Assembly: GCF_014203395.1 (NCBI RefSeq)
Contig: NZ_JACHIW010000001.1
Coordinates: 868,001-932,000 of the forward strand
From: Saccharopolyspora phatthalungensis
Lineage (GTDB): Bacteria; Actinomycetota; Actinomycetes; Mycobacteriales; Pseudonocardiaceae
Direction: 5' to 3'
Length of the DNA stretch: 64,000 bases
A program made the position numbers and the translations under genes. The notes beneath the pieces are model-generated. The model made no database searches. It was not told the DNA's origin and saw nothing but the letters and a program-made list of their open reading frames with translations. Below, one piece after another: positions 63,042-64,000 of this stretch. Position 1 is the first letter of the stretch. Each line of letters begins with the position of its first letter.

Positions 63042-63880
63042 TGCCGAAAACCGCCCTGGTCACCGGTGCTACTCAAGGCTTGGGCCTGGCCCTGGTCGAG
63101 GGACTCGCCCAGCACCTGACCCAGGCCGACACCGTTTACCTCACCGGCCGCGACATCGACCGGGTCAACCAGGCCGTGCACGCCATGCCCGGCGGCGGAG
63201 CCCAGGTCCGCGGCGAGGTCCTCGACGTGGCCACCCCCGGGGCAGCCGACCGCCTCGCCGCGCAGCTGCACGCGCGCCACGGGGGCGTCGACATCGTGTT
63301 CAACAACGCCGTGATGCGGGTCGGCCCGGACGACGATCCTCGTGCGATCGTCGAGGACTACGCCGAGGTCAACAACTTCGGCACCACCCGCGTGCTGCGG
63401 GCCTTCGCCCCGCTGCTGCGCGACGGCAGCCGGCTCATCGTGGTGGCCAGTTCGCTGGGCACGCTGCACTACCTCGCGCCCGTGCTGCGCGACCGCTTCG
63501 ACGGTCTGTCCTCTTTGGACGAAGTGGACAAGCAGGTCGCCGCGTGGCGGGACGCCGTGCGCGACGGCAGCGCCCGGGCCGGGGCCTGGCCCGGCTTCGT
63601 CAACATCCCCTCCAAGATCGGCCAGGTCGCCGCCGTCCGCGCCCTGGCCGCACAGCGCCGCGAGCACGACACCGCACACGGCATCCTGCTCGCCGCGGTC
63701 TGCCCCGGCATGATGAACACCTCCACCTCCGCCCAGTGGTGGGACGTCAGCGCGGCCCCCACCCCGGCACAGGCCGCCATCCCGCTCGTCGACCTGGCGC
63801 TCGACCCCGTCAACCCCGACCACTACGGCCAGCTCATCCGCAACGGACAGATACTGCCCTGGGCCCCGGCAGTCGGCTGA
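63041..63880 (+). CDS. SDR-fold protein lacking the catalytic Tyr
   Basis: SDR-like protein of 279 residues, resembling carbonyl reductase. The cofactor motif TGATQGLG and the SSLGTL Ser are present, but the segment that should hold Tyr-x3-Lys reads VNIPSKIGQV: Lys is present and the Tyr position is Asn. NNAVM replaces NNAGI-type motif. It may be inactive or have an altered function. ATG overlaps the previous stop, so it is co-expressed with the complete SDR. Confidence 0.82.
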   Translation: MPKTALVTGATQGLGLALVEGLAQHLTQADTVYLTGRDIDRVNQAVHAMPGGGAQVRGEVLDVATPGAADRLAAQLHARHGGVDIVFNNAVMRVGPDDDPRAIVEDYAEVNNFGTTRVLRAFAPLLRDGSRLIVVASSLGTLHYLAPVLRDRFDGLSSLDEVDKQVAAWRDAVRDGSARAGAWPGFVNIPSKIGQVAAVRALAAQRREHDTAHGILLAAVCPGMMNTSTSAQWWDVSAAPTPAQAAIPLVDLALDPVNPDHYGQLIRNGQILPWAPAVG

Positions 63881-63916
63881 CCGCCGGGTCGTCCCGTCGC
63901 ACGGACCCGGCGCGGT

Positions 63917-64000
63917 CTACACGAGCTTGACCACGCGGTCCACGATGGCGGAGTGAATCCCGACCGACGTCTCCCGCATGTACCCCTGACGCAGTTCATG
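63917..64000 (-). CDS. Partial gene at the right edge (C-terminus only)
   Basis: Reading from 64000 leftward the frame gives HELRQGYMRETSVGIHSAIV and ends DRVVKLV before TAG at 63917-63919. Only 27 codons are visible. Not enough to identify a family; it may be the end of a real gene converging on the SDR pair. Confidence 0.35.
   Translation of the reverse strand, partial: HELRQGYMRETSVGIHSAIVDRVVKLV

Overview
This is a high-GC, gene-dense actinobacterial window, most like a Pseudonocardiaceae genome of the Saccharopolyspora type. The placement rests on gene content and style, not on a database search. The lineage markers are the DUF2017-clpS pair, an Sdh1-type succinate dehydrogenase with its three-gene membrane-anchor arrangement, XRE/DUF5753-DUF397 pairs, DUF2637, frequent GTG/TTG starts and ATGA/GTGA gene overlaps.

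Bases 1-4.5 kb: an MHS-type transporter, then a response regulator, sensor kinase and TAXI solute-binding lipoprotein in tandem. Bases 4.5-11.16 kb: a stack of mobile DNA. Two group II introns lie on the minus strand, each with its own reverse transcriptase and its own domain V/VI. The sequence fits one intron inserted inside the other (a twintron), next to a DDE IS with perfect 15-bp ends and an IS5-family IS.

Bases 11.2-42.8 kb are mostly core genome. They hold DUF2017-clpS divergent from pncB-pncA, a DinG-type helicase, a BioY/BioM/BioN-like ECF transporter wrapped around an acyl-CoA ligase and a thiolase, serB, ctaD, the sdh cluster, a FadR-type regulator, a form II CoxLSM molybdenum hydroxylase, a P450, a PP2C-like phosphatase and a MarR/MFS pair. 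A compact hairpin-rich segment that looks like a structured RNA (20.95-21.08 kb) sits between bioN and a 14-bp tandem repeat array; the array runs into the stop codon of a PTH2-like gene.

Bases 42.8-57.7 kb are accessory. They contain a phage-like pair, a PstI/BsuBI-type restriction-modification operon of lower GC, an IS630 element that sits on the tail of a broken gene, a four-gene operon with WXG100-like proteins and a two-helix membrane protein, and the remains of an actinomycete integrative element. These remains are six small minus-strand genes (including an RbpA paralogue), XRE-DUF397, a frameshifted small gene, an integrase pseudogene, a recombinase-type HTH protein and a DUF2637 protein. 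The two-helix membrane protein has a truncated second copy on the other side of the IS630, which is why this operon is the best candidate for an uncharacterised toxin/immunity-like system.

Bases 57.8-64 kb: regulator/enzyme pairs typical of small redox-detoxification loci (HxlR/SnoaL-like, TetR/quinone oxidoreductase, LysR/two SDRs), one decayed TetR gene, and the end of a partial gene at the right edge.
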